DNA of 64,000 nucleotides from Halorientalis pallida (GTDB taxonomy: Archaea > Halobacteriota > Halobacteria > Halobacteriales > Haloarculaceae): positions 227,623 to 291,622 of the forward strand of contig NZ_RDFA01000006.1 of the NCBI RefSeq assembly GCF_004118325.1, read 5' to 3'. The notes beneath the pieces were generated by a model. The model did no database searches, was not told where the DNA came from, and saw nothing but the letters and a program-made list of their open reading frames with translations. Below are positions 17,429 to 26,038 of this stretch, in pieces. A program made the translations under genes and the position numbers. Position 1 is the first letter of the stretch, and every line of letters starts with the position of its first letter.

Positions 17429-18694
17429 ATGAGTGACACAGATGGTTCGATAACTCTCCTCACGGAATACTTCTATCCGGAAGAGGCATCGACCGCGCAG
17501 TTGCTGACGCGACTCACGACACGGCTGGAGGCCCACTTTGACGTGTCCGTCGTCACGGCGTACCCCAATTACCACGACGAGGACCGGTCCGAAACCGTTC
17601 CAAAACGCTCGGTCCACGACGGTGTCAACATCTCACGCGTGCGGGGGACGCGGTTCGATAAAGACTCGCTCCCGCTTCGTGTGTTGAACTGGCTCTCCTT
17701 TTCACTTCTCGCACTGGTTCGGTTGTTCAGCGGCCGGTCTGAGCGTGACGTACTGTTCGTCCTCTCGAATCCGCCCATCCTGCCGTTCGTCGCTTGGGTG
17801 TACAAACGGTTGCGCGGGACGCCCTACGTCTATCTCATCTATGACATGTATCCAGACATGCCAATCGCCCTTGGATTGCTTTCAGACGATGGGATCATCG
17901 CTCAGATCTGGGAGCGAGCTATGGTGGTGATTTATCGCGATGCCGACCGAATCGTTGTTCTGGGCGACTCTATGGAGCGCCGCCTGCTGGAGAAGATGGA
18001 AGAGGATTCGGCGTTCGATCCCGAGAAGATTGAGGTGATCCCAAACTGGGAGGATGAGACGTTCATCAAGCCGATGGCAAAAGAGGATAACGACTTTGCG
18101 GTGGAACACGACACAATTGACCCGTTTACGCTTCTGTACTCGGGTAACATCGGCCGCTTTCACGAACTTGAAACGGCTATTGAAGCCATCGCTCAACTCA
18201 AACAACAGGGGCGAATGGATATACAACTGTTAGTCATCGGTGAGGGAGCAAAAAAGGACGAACTCCGTCGAATGGTTGACCGACGTGACATCGAAAATGT
18301 CCAGTTTTTCCCTTTCCAGCCGCTTGAACGACTGCCCGAGACACTCACTTGTGGCGACGCTTCGTTGGTCGGCATCCAGCCTGAGATGGAGGGGATGTGT
18401 GTATCTTCGAAACTATATTCCTCCCTGGCAGCCGGTATGCCGGTTCTGGCTGTCGTCGGTGAAGGCGACGAAGTCGCTCGCGTCGTTCGCGAGCACGACT
18501 GTGGCGCGTACGTCCGTCCCGGCGATGTGGATGCAACCGCGACCATACTCCAACGCTGGGCTGACGACGATAAACAGGCGTCACGGCTTGGTAGGAATGC
18601 TAGGTCCTGTTTTGAAGCCCGGTACACGCTTGACCACGCGGCTGAGGAGTATACGGAACTGTTCCAGACCCTTCTCGACACCAGGTCAGGTTGA
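17429..18694 (+). CDS. glycosyltransferase family 4 (WcaI-like)
   Basis: A 421-residue GT-B protein. The acceptor domain starts ITLLTEYFYPEEASTAQLL, typical of WcaI/WbuB-type enzymes. The donor domain has LLYSGNIGRFHELETAIEA, FQPLERLPETL and SSKLYSSLAAGMPVLAV, where the usual E of the E-x7-E motif is replaced around SKLYSSLAAG, as is common in this subgroup. It probably adds a sugar to a polyprenyl-linked intermediate. Its last nine bases overlap the tail of the opposing glycosylphosphotransferase gene, so the two are convergent. Confidence 0.9.
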   Translation: MSDTDGSITLLTEYFYPEEASTAQLLTRLTTRLEAHFDVSVVTAYPNYHDEDRSETVPKRSVHDGVNISRVRGTRFDKDSLPLRVLNWLSFSLLALVRLFSGRSERDVLFVLSNPPILPFVAWVYKRLRGTPYVYLIYDMYPDMPIALGLLSDDGIIAQIWERAMVVIYRDADRIVVLGDSMERRLLEKMEEDSAFDPEKIEVIPNWEDETFIKPMAKEDNDFAVEHDTIDPFTLLYSGNIGRFHELETAIEAIAQLKQQGRMDIQLLVIGEGAKKDELRRMVDRRDIENVQFFPFQPLERLPETLTCGDASLVGIQPEMEGMCVSSKLYSSLAAGMPVLAVVGEGDEVARVVREHDCGAYVRPGDVDATATILQRWADDDKQASRLGRNARSCFEARYTLDHAAEEYTELFQTLLDTRSG

Positions 18695-20128
18695 TCTCTC
18701 GTCCTGAACTAGCGCCACCACGTCCGTGAGGACCGACCAGATTTGGCGCACGACAATCTTGACGTCGAACCAGAACGACTGTTGGCGGATGTATTCCACG
18801 TCGTACCGGAGCTTCTTCTGTGGGTCGTGGCCGGTCACGTCGTTGATTTGTGCCAGCCCGGTCAGGCCGGGTTTGACGAACCACCGGTTGCGCCAATCCT
18901 CGGCACCGGACTCCATGGAGGTGTCCAGTTCCGGCCGCTCGGGCCGGGGGCCGACGACACTCATGTGTCCCACCAGAATCGACCACAACTGGGGAATTTC
19001 GTCGAGATGTGTCTTCCGAAGGAATCGACCGACGCGCGTCACGCGCGGGTCGATGTCGCCGCGGTCATCCTCGGAGAGTTTTGCGCCCGTGTCGGCTTCG
19101 GCTTCGGGGATCATACTACGGAATTTATAAACGGTGAAGATACCGCCGAACTCGGCGGTACGTTCTTGATTGTATAGCACCGGACCGGGACTATCGAGTT
19201 TGATCGCGGTGGCGATGACCAGGAGCAGTGGCGTCAAAACGAGCAACCCGACCGCAGCGAACGCGACGTCGAATACCCGCTTGACCACATAGTCCTGCCA
19301 GTCCCACGGATCGAGATCAACCTCAACCAGTTCCCCACCGGCCACACCTGCGGTCAACACGTTGTCAGCATGATCTCGGTGAACCATCGCTGTCACGCCG
19401 TGTTCGTAACAGGTGTCCAACGTCCCGAAAAACTCTGCGCGATCGGTATCCGCAAACGCCAACAGCGCCGTATCGATCTCGTATTTGACCAGCACCTCAT
19501 CCAGTCGCGACAACCCACCGAGATTCGAGAGTTCGTCCAGCCGCGTCGTGACAGCACCACCGTCGGACACTTCCGGTTTTCCGACGACCACCTCACCAGT
19601 GGCCTCGTAGGACGACGGCGGCGAGACGTACCCGATCACGGGCAGATCGGTTTCCTCCAAGATGGCTTCCATCGCAGCCGGATCGTCACCGACGATGATC
19701 GCTCTGGACTGCTCGCTCGGCCGCCGTCGGATCGCGACCATCCAGGCGGGCAGCCAGAGCAACAGGAAGCCGGTCACGAGCAACAGCGTCGGCCGGGGGA
19801 GCCGGTAACTGTAGTCGAAATACCCCAGCGCAGCTAGCCCGATCATTGCGAGGAATACCCGTTTCTGCGTGAGCAGGATCGTATCAAGCACGCGCCGAGG
19901 TCGGGGTTTGAACAGCGGCCACATCGCGCCGAGAACCACGACGAGCACCGTCAAGATTACGAAGACAAGCGCGCCGTTCGACAGCACGGCAGGCGCTGGT
20001 CGGCCGACGAACGGCACCTGACTGAACGCGTCCTGAATCAACGGGTAGTTAATGAACCAGACAGCGAACGCGGTGAGGCTGGCAGTCCCGAGGACGCTCG
20101 CGACCCGGTACCGCCAGCCCGTAGCCAT
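18686..20128 (-). CDS. polyprenyl glycosylphosphotransferase (initiating sugar transferase)
   Basis: A 480-residue WbaP/WcaJ-like enzyme. Five N-terminal membrane segments are followed by a Rossmann-like middle domain ([16 protein letters not shown]) and a C-terminal bacterial-sugar-transferase domain: [14 protein letters not shown] (re-entrant helix), [24 protein letters not shown] and [12 protein letters not shown]. The enzyme transfers a sugar-1-phosphate to polyprenyl or dolichyl phosphate to start repeat-unit synthesis at the membrane. A strong TATA-like box lies upstream on the minus strand. It is likely the committed step for the glycan made by this locus. Confidence 0.93.
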   Translation of the reverse strand: MATGWRYRVASVLGTASLTAFAVWFINYPLIQDAFSQVPFVGRPAPAVLSNGALVFVILTVLVVVLGAMWPLFKPRPRRVLDTILLTQKRVFLAMIGLAALGYFDYSYRLPRPTLLLVTGFLLLWLPAWMVAIRRRPSEQSRAIIVGDDPAAMEAILEETDLPVIGYVSPPSSYEATGEVVVGKPEVSDGGAVTTRLDELSNLGGLSRLDEVLVKYEIDTALLAFADTDRAEFFGTLDTCYEHGVTAMVHRDHADNVLTAGVAGGELVEVDLDPWDWQDYVVKRVFDVAFAAVGLLVLTPLLLVIATAIKLDSPGPVLYNQERTAEFGGIFTVYKFRSMIPEAEADTGAKLSEDDRGDIDPRVTRVGRFLRKTHLDEIPQLWSILVGHMSVVGPRPERPELDTSMESGAEDWRNRWFVKPGLTGLAQINDVTGHDPQKKLRYDVEYIRQQSFWFDVKIVVRQIWSVLTDVVALVQDERST

Positions 20129-20152
20129 TAGAACTGATAACTCGACCGCCGG

Positions 20153-20159
20153 ATATAAG
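20153..20159 (-). promoter_or_regulatory. TATA box for the glycosylphosphotransferase
   Basis: The minus strand reads CTTATAT here, about 28 bases before the ATG at 20128, consistent with a leaderless transcript. Confidence 0.55.
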
Positions 20160-20238
20160 ACCTACGACAGCCGTCACACGAGCGTCTGACCACCGTCGAA
20201 CGTCCGTTTCGGCGTGTCGACTCGGGGACAGCCTCTTG

Positions 20239-22371
20239 GTGTCGCCCTGCAGAGACAGGAACGTGACACGGCTGTCGGACCGCACGCAGATCGACGCCCA
20301 GTCCCTCTTCGAGACGGCCGACCGATGGCGACGACGACTCGGCCATGCCCTCTTCGGCGATCGGTACGGCGTCGTCCTCTTTCTCGGTACGCTCGCCGTC
20401 CTCGCGACCTACTGGCGGATCGGCGTGTTCCTCACCGACAGCTACGCCATCGCCAACGGACTCGTCAACGTCGCCGACGGCCACCTCGCAATCACGAAGA
20501 TAACCTACTCGCTCACGGTGGGCTCCCAACCCGGCCTCTGGTACGCCGACGGGGCGGTCTACGCCCGCAACTACGCACACATCTTTCTCTCGTTACCTGC
20601 CCTCTGGGTCCTCGACGCTCTCGCTGCCCTCTTCGACCTGCGTCTCGTCCTCGCCGCGGCGTGGTCGGGGATCATCGTCCTCCTGTTCGACCGTGCCGGC
20701 CGCATTCTCGACCGACACGAGCCGTTCGCCATCGCGGGTGCGGCCCTCGCATTGCTGACTTTCCTCGCAAGCGCCCTCGTCGCCGCGCCCCTCCCCGACC
20801 GCTGGACGGCCTTCCTCGCACTCCAGATAACGGGGATGCTCGCCGTCGCATTCGCCGGCGTTGTCCTCTATCGCGTCCTCGCCCACGCACACGGCCGCCG
20901 GGTCGGGCTCGTCTTCGGTGCAGCGGCTGTGGTTGCCTCGCCCGTGAGCTTCTGGGCGTCGATCCCGAAACGGCACGCGCTCTCGGGATTGGCCGTCGTC
21001 GCCGTTCTCGGGGCCTTTTACTTCAGTCGTGCGGCAGACACACGACGACGCGCGCTCGGCCTCCGCGCACTGGCGTACACCGTCGTCGCACTGTGGGCGT
21101 GGCTCCACGCGCTCGAAGCCCTCGTGGTCTTTGCCGTCCTCATCCCGACAGACCTCGCGACAGCCCGCTCGAACCACCCGAAACACCTCGCGGTCGTGAC
21201 CCTCGTCTTCCTCGTCGCACTCGCCCCGTTCCTCGCGACCAACGCGACGATCAACGGCGACCCCTTCCAGCCGCCCCGGTCGCTGGACTCGTTCTCCGGG
21301 CAGGTTGACCCGCTCGCGACCGGCGGCCAGGACGGCGGCGACAGTCGAAGCGGTGGCGGGGGATCGACGCCAACGCCGACACCCACCGAATCACAACCGA
21401 CAACAGATACGTCGAGGACAACCGAGGGAACCGGGCCACCGGCGACGACCAACGGCACGACGACAGGGAGCGGAACCGGCGGGACGACGGCACCCGAACC
21501 ACCTGTACCCACGTCGCCGTCCGAGCCCAGCCCAGGCCCGATCACGACGCTCCTGTCCGCACTCGCGGCCATACTCGGCGTGGCCATCGAGGGCAGTACC
21601 TGGGCATTCGGAAAGGGCTGGTCGTACGTCGATACCGGGATCACACTCGCACAGGACGAACCCGAGCGACTGTATCATACCTTCCTCAGGAGCGGCCGAA
21701 TTCCGGAGTACGTGAGGTATCGGATGACCGAGCAGGAAGCGATCGACCTCGCGTTACTCGAAGTCGCGCCACTGCTTGGTGGCCTCCTCGGCGTTCTCGG
21801 AACCAGCCTCCGACGCCTTCGGACCACTTCGCTCCACGCATTCCGAACTGCACTCGGCCAGCCGACGCGCCAGACCGACCTGCTGGCGGTCGCGATGGCG
21901 GTCGCACTCGTGCTGATGAACGTCGAACGGCTTCCCCTGCATACCCAGATCACCGTCCGGTATCTCGTCCCCATCGTCCCGCTTGGCTTGTACGGCGTCG
22001 CTCGCCTGAGGTGTGTCCAGCGCGCCGTCAACGCCGACCTGCGCTGGCTCACCGGGGCGTACGTCGGGACGTTCCTACTTGGTACGCTCGGCTTCCTACT
22101 CGCCCTCCTGTGGTTCGACCTCGCGCTGGGGGAAGCGATGCAACTACACGCGCTGGTGAACCTCGCGGGTGCCGGCTTGCTCGCGATCTGGGCTGTCGTC
22201 GCCAGCCTCGGATTCGACTTCGACGAGCGGGTTGGTGTCGTTGCGCTCGCAGTCCCCACGGCCCTGTCGACGCTGTTCCTGCTGTTTACCGGCCTCGTCT
22301 ACTTCCAGTACGCCGATTACGCGTTGCCGCTCGTGGAGACGCTCGTCGAACTGTTGCCGATCGCTATTTGA
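20239..22371 (+). CDS. polytopic membrane protein with S/T/P/G-rich loop (glycosyltransferase-like, unassigned)
   Basis: About 710 residues with at least twelve hydrophobic segments: a first block at residues ~40-345 and a second at ~510-700. Between them, roughly residues 362-440, lies a low-complexity extracellular-type loop rich in Gly, Ser, Thr and Pro, suitable for O-glycosylation. The general layout resembles GT-C/DUF2029-type membrane glycosyltransferases, and the location in a glycan locus agrees, but no diagnostic motif was identified. The start is uncertain: GTG at 20239, TTG at 20236 or GTG at 20263; the last gives a more natural N-terminus. Confidence 0.65.
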   Translation: MSPCRDRNVTRLSDRTQIDAQSLFETADRWRRRLGHALFGDRYGVVLFLGTLAVLATYWRIGVFLTDSYAIANGLVNVADGHLAITKITYSLTVGSQPGLWYADGAVYARNYAHIFLSLPALWVLDALAALFDLRLVLAAAWSGIIVLLFDRAGRILDRHEPFAIAGAALALLTFLASALVAAPLPDRWTAFLALQITGMLAVAFAGVVLYRVLAHAHGRRVGLVFGAAAVVASPVSFWASIPKRHALSGLAVVAVLGAFYFSRAADTRRRALGLRALAYTVVALWAWLHALEALVVFAVLIPTDLATARSNHPKHLAVVTLVFLVALAPFLATNATINGDPFQPPRSLDSFSGQVDPLATGGQDGGDSRSGGGGSTPTPTPTESQPTTDTSRTTEGTGPPATTNGTTTGSGTGGTTAPEPPVPTSPSEPSPGPITTLLSALAAILGVAIEGSTWAFGKGWSYVDTGITLAQDEPERLYHTFLRSGRIPEYVRYRMTEQEAIDLALLEVAPLLGGLLGVLGTSLRRLRTTSLHAFRTALGQPTRQTDLLAVAMAVALVLMNVERLPLHTQITVRYLVPIVPLGLYGVARLRCVQRAVNADLRWLTGAYVGTFLLGTLGFLLALLWFDLALGEAMQLHALVNLAGAGLLAIWAVVASLGFDFDERVGVVALAVPTALSTLFLLFTGLVYFQYADYALPLVETLVELLPIAI

Positions 22372-22404
22372 GCGAAGCGTATCGGCGTAACACCTACACT
22401 GTGT

Positions 22405-22419
22405 GAATACGTTGTATTC
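22405..22419 (+). promoter_or_regulatory. inverted repeat, candidate VapB operator
   Basis: GAATAC-GTT-GTATTC is a perfect inverted repeat with a 3-base centre, ending four bases before the vapB ATG at 22423. In a leaderless promoter this overlaps the transcription start, a fitting place for TA autoregulation. Confidence 0.45.
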
Positions 22420-22422
22420 GAC

Positions 22423-22665
22423 ATGAGCAGTTCCATTCGGATCTCGGAAGAAACGAAGCGAAAGCTCGAGGCGAGAAAACGAGAGGGGGAGTCGTTTGAT
22501 GACTTGCTGGACCGGTTGGCACGAACCGAGAAGGACGTCGAGAAGATGGGTGGGTGGCTAGACGAGGACGAGGCTGCAGGCCTCGAGGACCACGTTGCGG
22601 AGAGGCGTGCGGAGTTGAACGAGTCGCTCGAGGATCGAAAGGCACGCGTCGATGATCGTTCTTGA
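22423..22665 (+). CDS. vapB: antitoxin VapB (VAPB_antitox/DUF217 family)
   Basis: An 80-residue protein. SSSIRISEETKRKLEARKR followed by EGESFDDLLDRL is the hallmark of archaeal VapB antitoxins: an N-terminal ribbon-helix-helix-like DNA-binding part, then a charged C-terminal half (AERRAELNESLEDRKARVD) that would wrap the toxin. It overlaps the toxin gene by 14 bases and is preceded by a perfect inverted repeat. The pair is intact, unlike several other TA modules in this window. Confidence 0.88.
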   Translation: MSSSIRISEETKRKLEARKREGESFDDLLDRLARTEKDVEKMGGWLDEDEAAGLEDHVAERRAELNESLEDRKARVDDRS

Positions 22666-23053
22666 TACGGACGTTCTCGTGGAGTACGCGCGGCCGAACA
22701 GCGACCCCGCAGTGACTTCGTATCTCACCCAGCGAACAGACGAGCAGTGGATCGTGCCGTCGGTGGGGCTGTACGAGTATCTCTCGTTCTACGGCTCGCA
22801 GTCACGGCGGCGGACGGAGCGGAAACAGGTGGAAAGTAGGGTCGACGCGGTCCTACCGTTGGACACCGACGCCGCCCTGGAAGCCTCGGACATAGAGAAT
22901 CTCCTCAGTTCGTCGGGAACTTCACTCGATCCTGGTGACCTGCTGATCGCGGCGATCGCGCGATCCCGGAACGCGACGCTTGCGACCAGAAACAAGAACG
23001 ACTTCGACAAGCAACCGGTCCATCAACTGATGGATGTCGACATCGTTCGGTAA
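22652..23053 (+). CDS. vapC: VapC toxin, PIN-domain ribonuclease
   Basis: A 133-residue PIN domain. Acidic metal-binding residues are in VLDTDVLVEYA (Asp5/Asp7), YEYLSFYG (Glu42 region) and DPGDLLIAAIA (about Asp100), with TRNKNDF as the fourth cluster. VapC proteins are Mg-dependent RNases that cleave tRNA or rRNA when released from VapB. The gene starts inside the end of vapB, indicating coupled translation. No inactivating change is visible. Confidence 0.9.
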   Translation: MIVLDTDVLVEYARPNSDPAVTSYLTQRTDEQWIVPSVGLYEYLSFYGSQSRRRTERKQVESRVDAVLPLDTDAALEASDIENLLSSSGTSLDPGDLLIAAIARSRNATLATRNKNDFDKQPVHQLMDVDIVR

Positions 23054-23289
23054 CGGAAATCCATAGCGGATATTCAGATATACAACTGGAAAATAATTAT
23101 AATTTATAATTTCTCCGGATACCATGGAACGTACGGGTGTTTTGACTGGCCCTCTTCGACGATGGACAGCAGTCCGTAGTCTGTGAGCCGCGGATCGATT
23201 CGCGGGCGTGAGCAGCTGGTACAACTGGTATTGGGGTACGATCTCTCTCCTTCGAAACAGTCTTTCCCGGCATTCTCGAACCAAAGCCA

Positions 23290-24462
23290 GTGAGTCGTCG
23301 GTACGCGTCGGTCGTTCTCGCGCTGTGTACGCTGGCCTTCTTCGCCACGATGGTCGCTCGGCTGGTGATCAGCCCCGTCGTCCCGAACCTCACGCTCGCG
23401 CTCGGGGTCAGCAACGGTACTATGGGACTGGCGCTGTCGGGCATGTGGGTCGCCTACGCGACCACGCAGTTCCCCAGTGGGGTCCTCGGCGATCGCTTCG
23501 GCGAGCGCAAGATCATACTGACGGCGGTCGGCGGAACGGCCGTCACGAGCTTCCTGTTGACGACCGCTCCGAACTTCCCGCTCTTCCTTCTCGGGACGGT
23601 CCTGCTGGGTGCCGTCGCCGGCCTCCACTACAGCGTCGCCACGACACTGCTGGCTCGCTACTTCGACGACATCGGCTGGGCGATCGGTGTCCACGTCGCC
23701 GGGGGGCCGCTCGCTGGTTTGCTTGCACCCATCGCGGCGGCCGTCGTCGCGACGCGGTACGGCTGGCGCCCGGCCATCGGGATCGGCGCGGCCGTCGCGG
23801 TCCCGGTGTTCGTCGCCGTTGCCCTCGCCGTCGAGTCCACGGAACCGCGCCGGCCGGACCAGCCGATGCGGGAACGCTTCGAGGTCGGTGCAGTGCGGGA
23901 ACTGCTCTCCCGACCCGAAATCCGTTACACGACTGGCCTCTCCGTCCTCGGAGCCTTCTCCTGGCAGGCGACGGCCTCGTTCCTCCCGACGTTCCTCACG
24001 GCCCACCACGGCCTCTCGACGACGATGGCGGGCGCGCTGTTCTCGGCGTACTTCGTGATCCACGGACTCACACAGCCGCTTCTCGGGTCGCTCTCGGACC
24101 GGCTTTCCCGGGACACGGTCGTCGCAGGTGCGCTCGCGTCGGCCACGACCGGGTACGCGCTGCTGGTCGTGACCGAACAATTCCTCGTCGTGATCGCCGG
24201 AGTCGGGCTCGTCGGCGTCGGGATGAGCTGGGGTGCGCCGCTACAGTCGCGGTTCATGGACATCCTCGGGAACGCCGAGCGTGGCGCGGGGTTCGGTCTC
24301 GTCCGCAGTGTCTACATGACGATTGGCGCGTCGGGAAGCCTGGTCGTCGGTGTGCTTTCGGACGCCATCGGCTGGACGGTCGCGTTCGGCCTGCTGGCCG
24401 TGCTGGCGAGCGTGGCTGTCGTCGCTATCGCCGTGAATCGGGTGCTGGGGCTCGGGCTCTGA
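23290..24462 (+). CDS. MFS transporter
   Basis: A 390-residue major facilitator protein with about twelve membrane segments. The conserved loop 2-3 motif is GVLGDRFGERK (about residues 63-73) and its weaker repeat after helix 8 is GSLSDRLSRD. The fold supports import or export of a small solute; substrate unknown. The start is a GTG at 23290; no good TATA box sits at the usual distance, so the transcript may begin further upstream in the 236-base gap after vapC, which is AT-rich around 23090-23110. Related haloarchaeal MFS proteins share the early MVARLVISPVVPNL segment. Confidence 0.85.
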   Translation: MSRRYASVVLALCTLAFFATMVARLVISPVVPNLTLALGVSNGTMGLALSGMWVAYATTQFPSGVLGDRFGERKIILTAVGGTAVTSFLLTTAPNFPLFLLGTVLLGAVAGLHYSVATTLLARYFDDIGWAIGVHVAGGPLAGLLAPIAAAVVATRYGWRPAIGIGAAVAVPVFVAVALAVESTEPRRPDQPMRERFEVGAVRELLSRPEIRYTTGLSVLGAFSWQATASFLPTFLTAHHGLSTTMAGALFSAYFVIHGLTQPLLGSLSDRLSRDTVVAGALASATTGYALLVVTEQFLVVIAGVGLVGVGMSWGAPLQSRFMDILGNAERGAGFGLVRSVYMTIGASGSLVVGVLSDAIGWTVAFGLLAVLASVAVVAIAVNRVLGLGL

Positions 24463-24583
24463 GACTCGTCCGGTCTCCGTCTTTCGATACAGGATATCGA
24501 GATGTCTCTGGGAAGTACCGACCTAGTCGCCCTCGGTTCGACGATCCAGAAGTTAGTATCGCTTGGAACAAGCGCAAACCATC

Positions 24584-24868
24584 TCAATCGTCGTCAGCTT
24601 TGTACGCGCCACTGCGATGCTCGATAGTGTATGTATCGAGGTTTTTCTCGCCGTGGTCACACTCGGCACCGAGTCGAAACTGACCGATCCTGAGTTTCGA
24701 GTAGGGGACTCCAGTGAGTGGTTCGAGGTCGTCGTCGGGGTTTCGCCACTGATCGGTCACCATCTCGTCTAGTTTGTCGGTGATGCGGTCCTGTGCGTGT
24801 TCGTCGAGATCATCATAAGCTCGCTTTGCTGGTGTGCGGAACTGCCAGCTCCACTAGTCCTCACTCAT
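24584..24868 (-). pseudogene. RelE/ParE-family toxin interrupted by an amber codon at position 5
   Basis: Reading from the ATG at 24868 gives MSED, then TAG (24856-24854), then an otherwise perfect 90-codon frame: WSWQFRTPAKRAYDDLDEHAQ, ..., PLTGVPYSKLRIGQFRLG, ..., ENRSGAY-like IEHRSGAYKADDD. This is the haloarchaeal RelE/ParE toxin family, whose members typically start M-S-[DE]-D-x-W-x-W. No alternative start keeps the frame upstream of the conserved N-terminus. The start overlaps the end of the antitoxin gene by eight bases, normal for this operon type. So the toxin is probably silenced by one base change, unless the TAG is read through. Confidence 0.8.
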
Positions 24869-25133
24869 CGTCGCCAACGATGTCTTCGCGGGTGAACGTC
24901 TCGCTGTCTCCCGTCCGACGTGCGTGTTCGACGGCCGCGATCTCCTTCCAGCTTTCACGTGTCAAGCCCGGGTGTCGAACCGCATCACGGAGAGCATCCC
25001 GAATGAACTCGCTACGGCTGTTGTACCCCTCTTCCTGCCACGTCGCATCGATGTCTTCGAGGAACGTTTCCGTCAACCGGATGTTGATGTTCGTCTTCTC
25101 TGGCCCACCAGCGGGTGTATCCGTATTCGACAT
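24861..25133 (-). CDS. ribbon-helix-helix antitoxin of a RelE-type module
   Basis: A 90-residue protein. NINIRLTETFLEDIDATWQ and EEGYNSRSEFIRDALRDAV form a ribbon-helix-helix (CopG/ParD-like) DNA-binding domain, and the acidic tail (ETFTREDIVGDDE) would bind the toxin. The reading frame is intact while the downstream toxin frame is interrupted. An inverted repeat 20 bases upstream may be the autoregulatory operator. With no active toxin it could act as an antidote to related toxins or simply be a remnant. Confidence 0.82.
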   Translation of the reverse strand: MSNTDTPAGGPEKTNINIRLTETFLEDIDATWQEEGYNSRSEFIRDALRDAVRHPGLTRESWKEIAAVEHARRTGDSETFTREDIVGDDE

Positions 25134-25153
25134 ACGATAGTGTTACGCAGACT

Positions 25154-25169
25154 CGAACAAGAGTGTTCG
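25154..25169 (-). promoter_or_regulatory. inverted repeat upstream of RHH antitoxin
   Basis: CGAACA-AGAG-TGTTCG is a perfect 6-base inverted repeat about 20-36 bases before the antitoxin ATG at 25133, where an RHH repressor would bind. The region between the antitoxin and the ABC permease stop is short, so it could alternatively form a stem in RNA. Confidence 0.35.
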
Positions 25170-25219
25170 GGTGATCGGTCCGCTCTGTGAACCGAGTGCT
25201 GGGGCTCGGTCTCTGAGAG

Positions 25220-26038
25220 TCAGAGATCGGACGCCCGGAACCGCCGATACCCGACCACCAACGGAACGAGCGCCCACGCCACCAACAGTACCAGCGCAGC
25301 CGGCGCGCTCACGTAGAGGGGTGCGCCCTCAACCACGTACAGTCCGGCTAGGTCCACGTCGAACCCGGCGCGAACCAGTCGGGCGTAGGACTCGCCCGGC
25401 TCGAGCAGCCGAAAGAGCAGCGCCCAGTCGGGTATGTCCCGAAGCACCTGGAAGTCGAAACGATGGAGAACCAGAAGAGTGGCCGACTGGAGACCGCCCC
25501 AAAACGTGACGAGCAACAGGTAGCCGCCGAGTCCACCGAGGGTGATCCAGCGGTCGGCGGTCGTCGACATGGAGAGGCCGACGGCGAACCCGACGAATGC
25601 GGCACCAAACAGCGCACTTGCGAGGAGGAACGAGGGGACCCACAGCACCCCGTCGGTGCCGAAACGAACGGCACCGACGACACCCGCGACGGCGAGTGCG
25701 AGCAGGGCCGGGACGAGGACGACGACTGCGCGGCCGACGACGGTCCCGATCGCCAGGTCGCGCCGAGAGTGAGGCAAGGACAGCGTGAGCGTGAGTCGCC
25801 CGCTCGTCCGGTCGTCGGCGATCGACTTGTAGCTCAGCAGGATCGCGACCGCCGGGAGGACGACACCGACCACCCCGGCCAGTCCCGCCACGAACGCCGG
25901 GAAGTTTGGCTCGCCGACGTAGTCGTGGGCGACGACGTAGCCGAGGAACGCGATCGGGAAGAGCGCGACCGCGAGCCAGGTCGTCTTCGACCGAACGGCG
26001 TCGTAGACGTCCTCGCGGGCGACGACGCGCCAGCTCAC
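25220..26038 (-). CDS. ABC-2 type transporter permease
   Basis: A 272-residue protein with six or more hydrophobic segments (for example LAVALFPIAFLGYVVAHDYVG). SGRLTLTLSLPHSRRDLAIG is the cytosolic signature of NosY/ABC-2 permeases. The true start is the GTG at 26038, overlapping the previous stop (GTGA); the long upstream extension of the open frame is a shadow of the preceding gene. It is paralogous to the next gene upstream, which suggests a heterodimeric membrane part driven by the ATPase at 26841. The substrate is unknown. Confidence 0.88.
   Translation of the reverse strand: MSWRVVAREDVYDAVRSKTTWLAVALFPIAFLGYVVAHDYVGEPNFPAFVAGLAGVVGVVLPAVAILLSYKSIADDRTSGRLTLTLSLPHSRRDLAIGTVVGRAVVVLVPALLALAVAGVVGAVRFGTDGVLWVPSFLLASALFGAAFVGFAVGLSMSTTADRWITLGGLGGYLLLVTFWGGLQSATLLVLHRFDFQVLRDIPDWALLFRLLEPGESYARLVRAGFDVDLAGLYVVEGAPLYVSAPAALVLLVAWALVPLVVGYRRFRASDL

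Noticed and set aside
23104..23289. Minus-strand peptide ending LTDYGLLSIVEEG ... WYPEKL, possibly the tail of a lost gene
   Set aside because: Protein-like in flavour but only about 30 codons before it merges with a shadow of the MFS gene; I could not match it to a family or find a start.
23054..23289. AT-rich TATAATTTATAATT stretch as an MFS promoter
   Set aside because: It is about 180 bases before the start codon, too far for the leaderless pattern; direction and role unclear.
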